A DNA stretch of 7,364 nt from Myxococcales bacterium (GTDB lineage Bacteria; Myxococcota; Polyangia; Fen-1088): positions 1 to 7,364 of the forward strand of contig PMCR01000477.1 in assembly GCA_003155465.1 (NCBI GenBank), read 5' to 3'. The notes beneath the pieces are model-generated. The model was given only the letters and a program-made list of their open reading frames with translations. It did not search any database and was not told the origin of the DNA. Made by a program: the position numbers and the translations under genes. Positions 7,164 to 7,364 of the stretch are shown here, in pieces. Numbering within the stretch: position 1 is the stretch's first letter; each line of letters starts with the position of its first letter.

Positions 7164-7216
7164 AGTCCATGCGCAAGGGCGACGCGACCAAGGACAGACT
7201 TGTTTGGAGCCCGTGA
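7160..7216 (+). other. 18-codon frame overlapping the restriction-modification stop, possible remnant of a lost downstream gene
   Basis: GTG at 7160 overlaps the TGA stop of the large gene in a GTGA arrangement typical of coupled operon genes. It reads VKSMRKGDATKDRLVWSP before a stop. The peptide matches no family I recognise. It may be the stub of a downstream gene cut off when the element end formed, or a chance frame. Confidence 0.2.
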
Positions 7217-7341
7217 CCTTGGCACTATCGCGGTCGACCTGCGGGCCGGTTCCTCCGAACCTGGTACGATTGGTTACGCTGTGGTTACAACCCCTGCGTC
7301 AGAAGACAGGAAGACAGCCTAAGTAGTTGAAAACAAAACAT
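7217..7341. repeat. Non-coding right end of the element with short direct and tandem repeats
   Basis: The 125 bp before the second tRNA copy hold TGGTTAC twice, at 7271-7277 and 7282-7288 (11 bp apart, about one helical turn). There is also a perfect 8-bp tandem repeat, GAAGACAG, at 7302-7317, then an A-rich tract at 7328-7340. No gene or convincing terminator is visible. The pattern resembles recombinase arm-type sites beside an attachment core, which fits the position, but the repeats are short. Confidence 0.4.
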
Positions 7342-7364
7342 GCGGGGATGGCGGAACTGGTAGA
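7342..7364 (+). tRNA. tRNA-Leu, 5' part only, cut by the window edge (right attachment site)
   Basis: All 23 bases match the tRNA-Leu start at 2784-2806: the acceptor 5' strand GCGGGGA, the TG spacer, the first D-stem strand and the GG-containing D-loop. The upstream sequence differs completely from that before 2784, so the match begins at the mature tRNA 5' end, give or take a base. If the rest continues beyond the window this is the functional copy rebuilt by the element; if it is also broken, another element follows. Anticodon UAG is inferred from the left copy. Confidence 0.75.

Larger units (their letters stand above)
2824..7341. mobile_element. Putative 4.56-kb integrated defence cassette in tRNA-Leu, without a visible integrase
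   Basis: The segment is bounded by two copies of the 5' half of tRNA-Leu, 2784-2823 and 7342 to the window edge, offset by 4,558 bp. It holds a HicBA toxin-antitoxin pair and an MmeI-like restriction-modification gene, both typical mobile cargo. Tyrosine recombinases commonly use tRNA genes, sometimes with crossover in the anticodon loop, and restore the tRNA from element-borne sequence. That fits a truncated left copy and a right copy that can pair with the chromosomal 3' half outside the window. No recombinase is encoded inside, so the element would be non-autonomous, decayed, or part of a tandem array whose integrase lies farther right. The true right boundary should be at about 7380, beyond the window. 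Confidence 0.6.

Overview
The window comes from a GC-rich bacterium (about 60-70% G+C in most of the lines I counted by hand). Gene content and codon use would suit a soil or host-associated lineage such as Acidobacteriota, Gemmatimonadota or Myxococcota, but nothing in the sequence fixes the phylum. All protein genes I can support are on the + strand.

Left part (1-2783), chromosomal backbone: the 3' portion of a family 27 glycoside hydrolase (alpha-galactosidase-like), then a 534-residue polytopic membrane protein. That protein resembles the TMTC-type GT-C glycosyltransferases and has a short TPR-like C-terminus. Immediately after it starts a tRNA-Leu (UAG anticodon) gene.

Junction: the tRNA-Leu reads normally from 2784 through its anticodon loop to about 2823, then tRNA sequence stops. 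The same tRNA 5' sequence begins again at 7342 and matches for all 23 bases left in the window. The two copies are 4,558 bp apart. The simplest reading is a 4.56-kb element integrated inside tRNA-Leu. It brought its own 5' half to rebuild the tRNA at its right end and left the original 5' half orphaned at its left end.

Element (about 2824-7341): roughly 200 bp of non-coding left end, a HicB-HicA toxin-antitoxin pair in antitoxin-first order, and a 1,161-residue single-chain MmeI-like (Type IIL/IIG) restriction-modification enzyme. The enzyme has an N-terminal PD-(D/E)XK nuclease, a gamma-class adenine methyltransferase core, a specificity domain, and a C-terminal extension that may be a winged helix. 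The right end (7164-7341) is non-coding apart from an 18-codon remnant frame, and carries short direct and tandem repeats. No integrase, transposase or resolvase is visible. The cassette would act as a minimal defence and self-retention module: the restriction enzyme attacks unmodified incoming DNA, and the toxin-antitoxin pair stabilises the locus or backs up defence. The target-recognition part of the enzyme gene is visibly poorer in G+C than its flanks, which suggests recombinational exchange of specificity.
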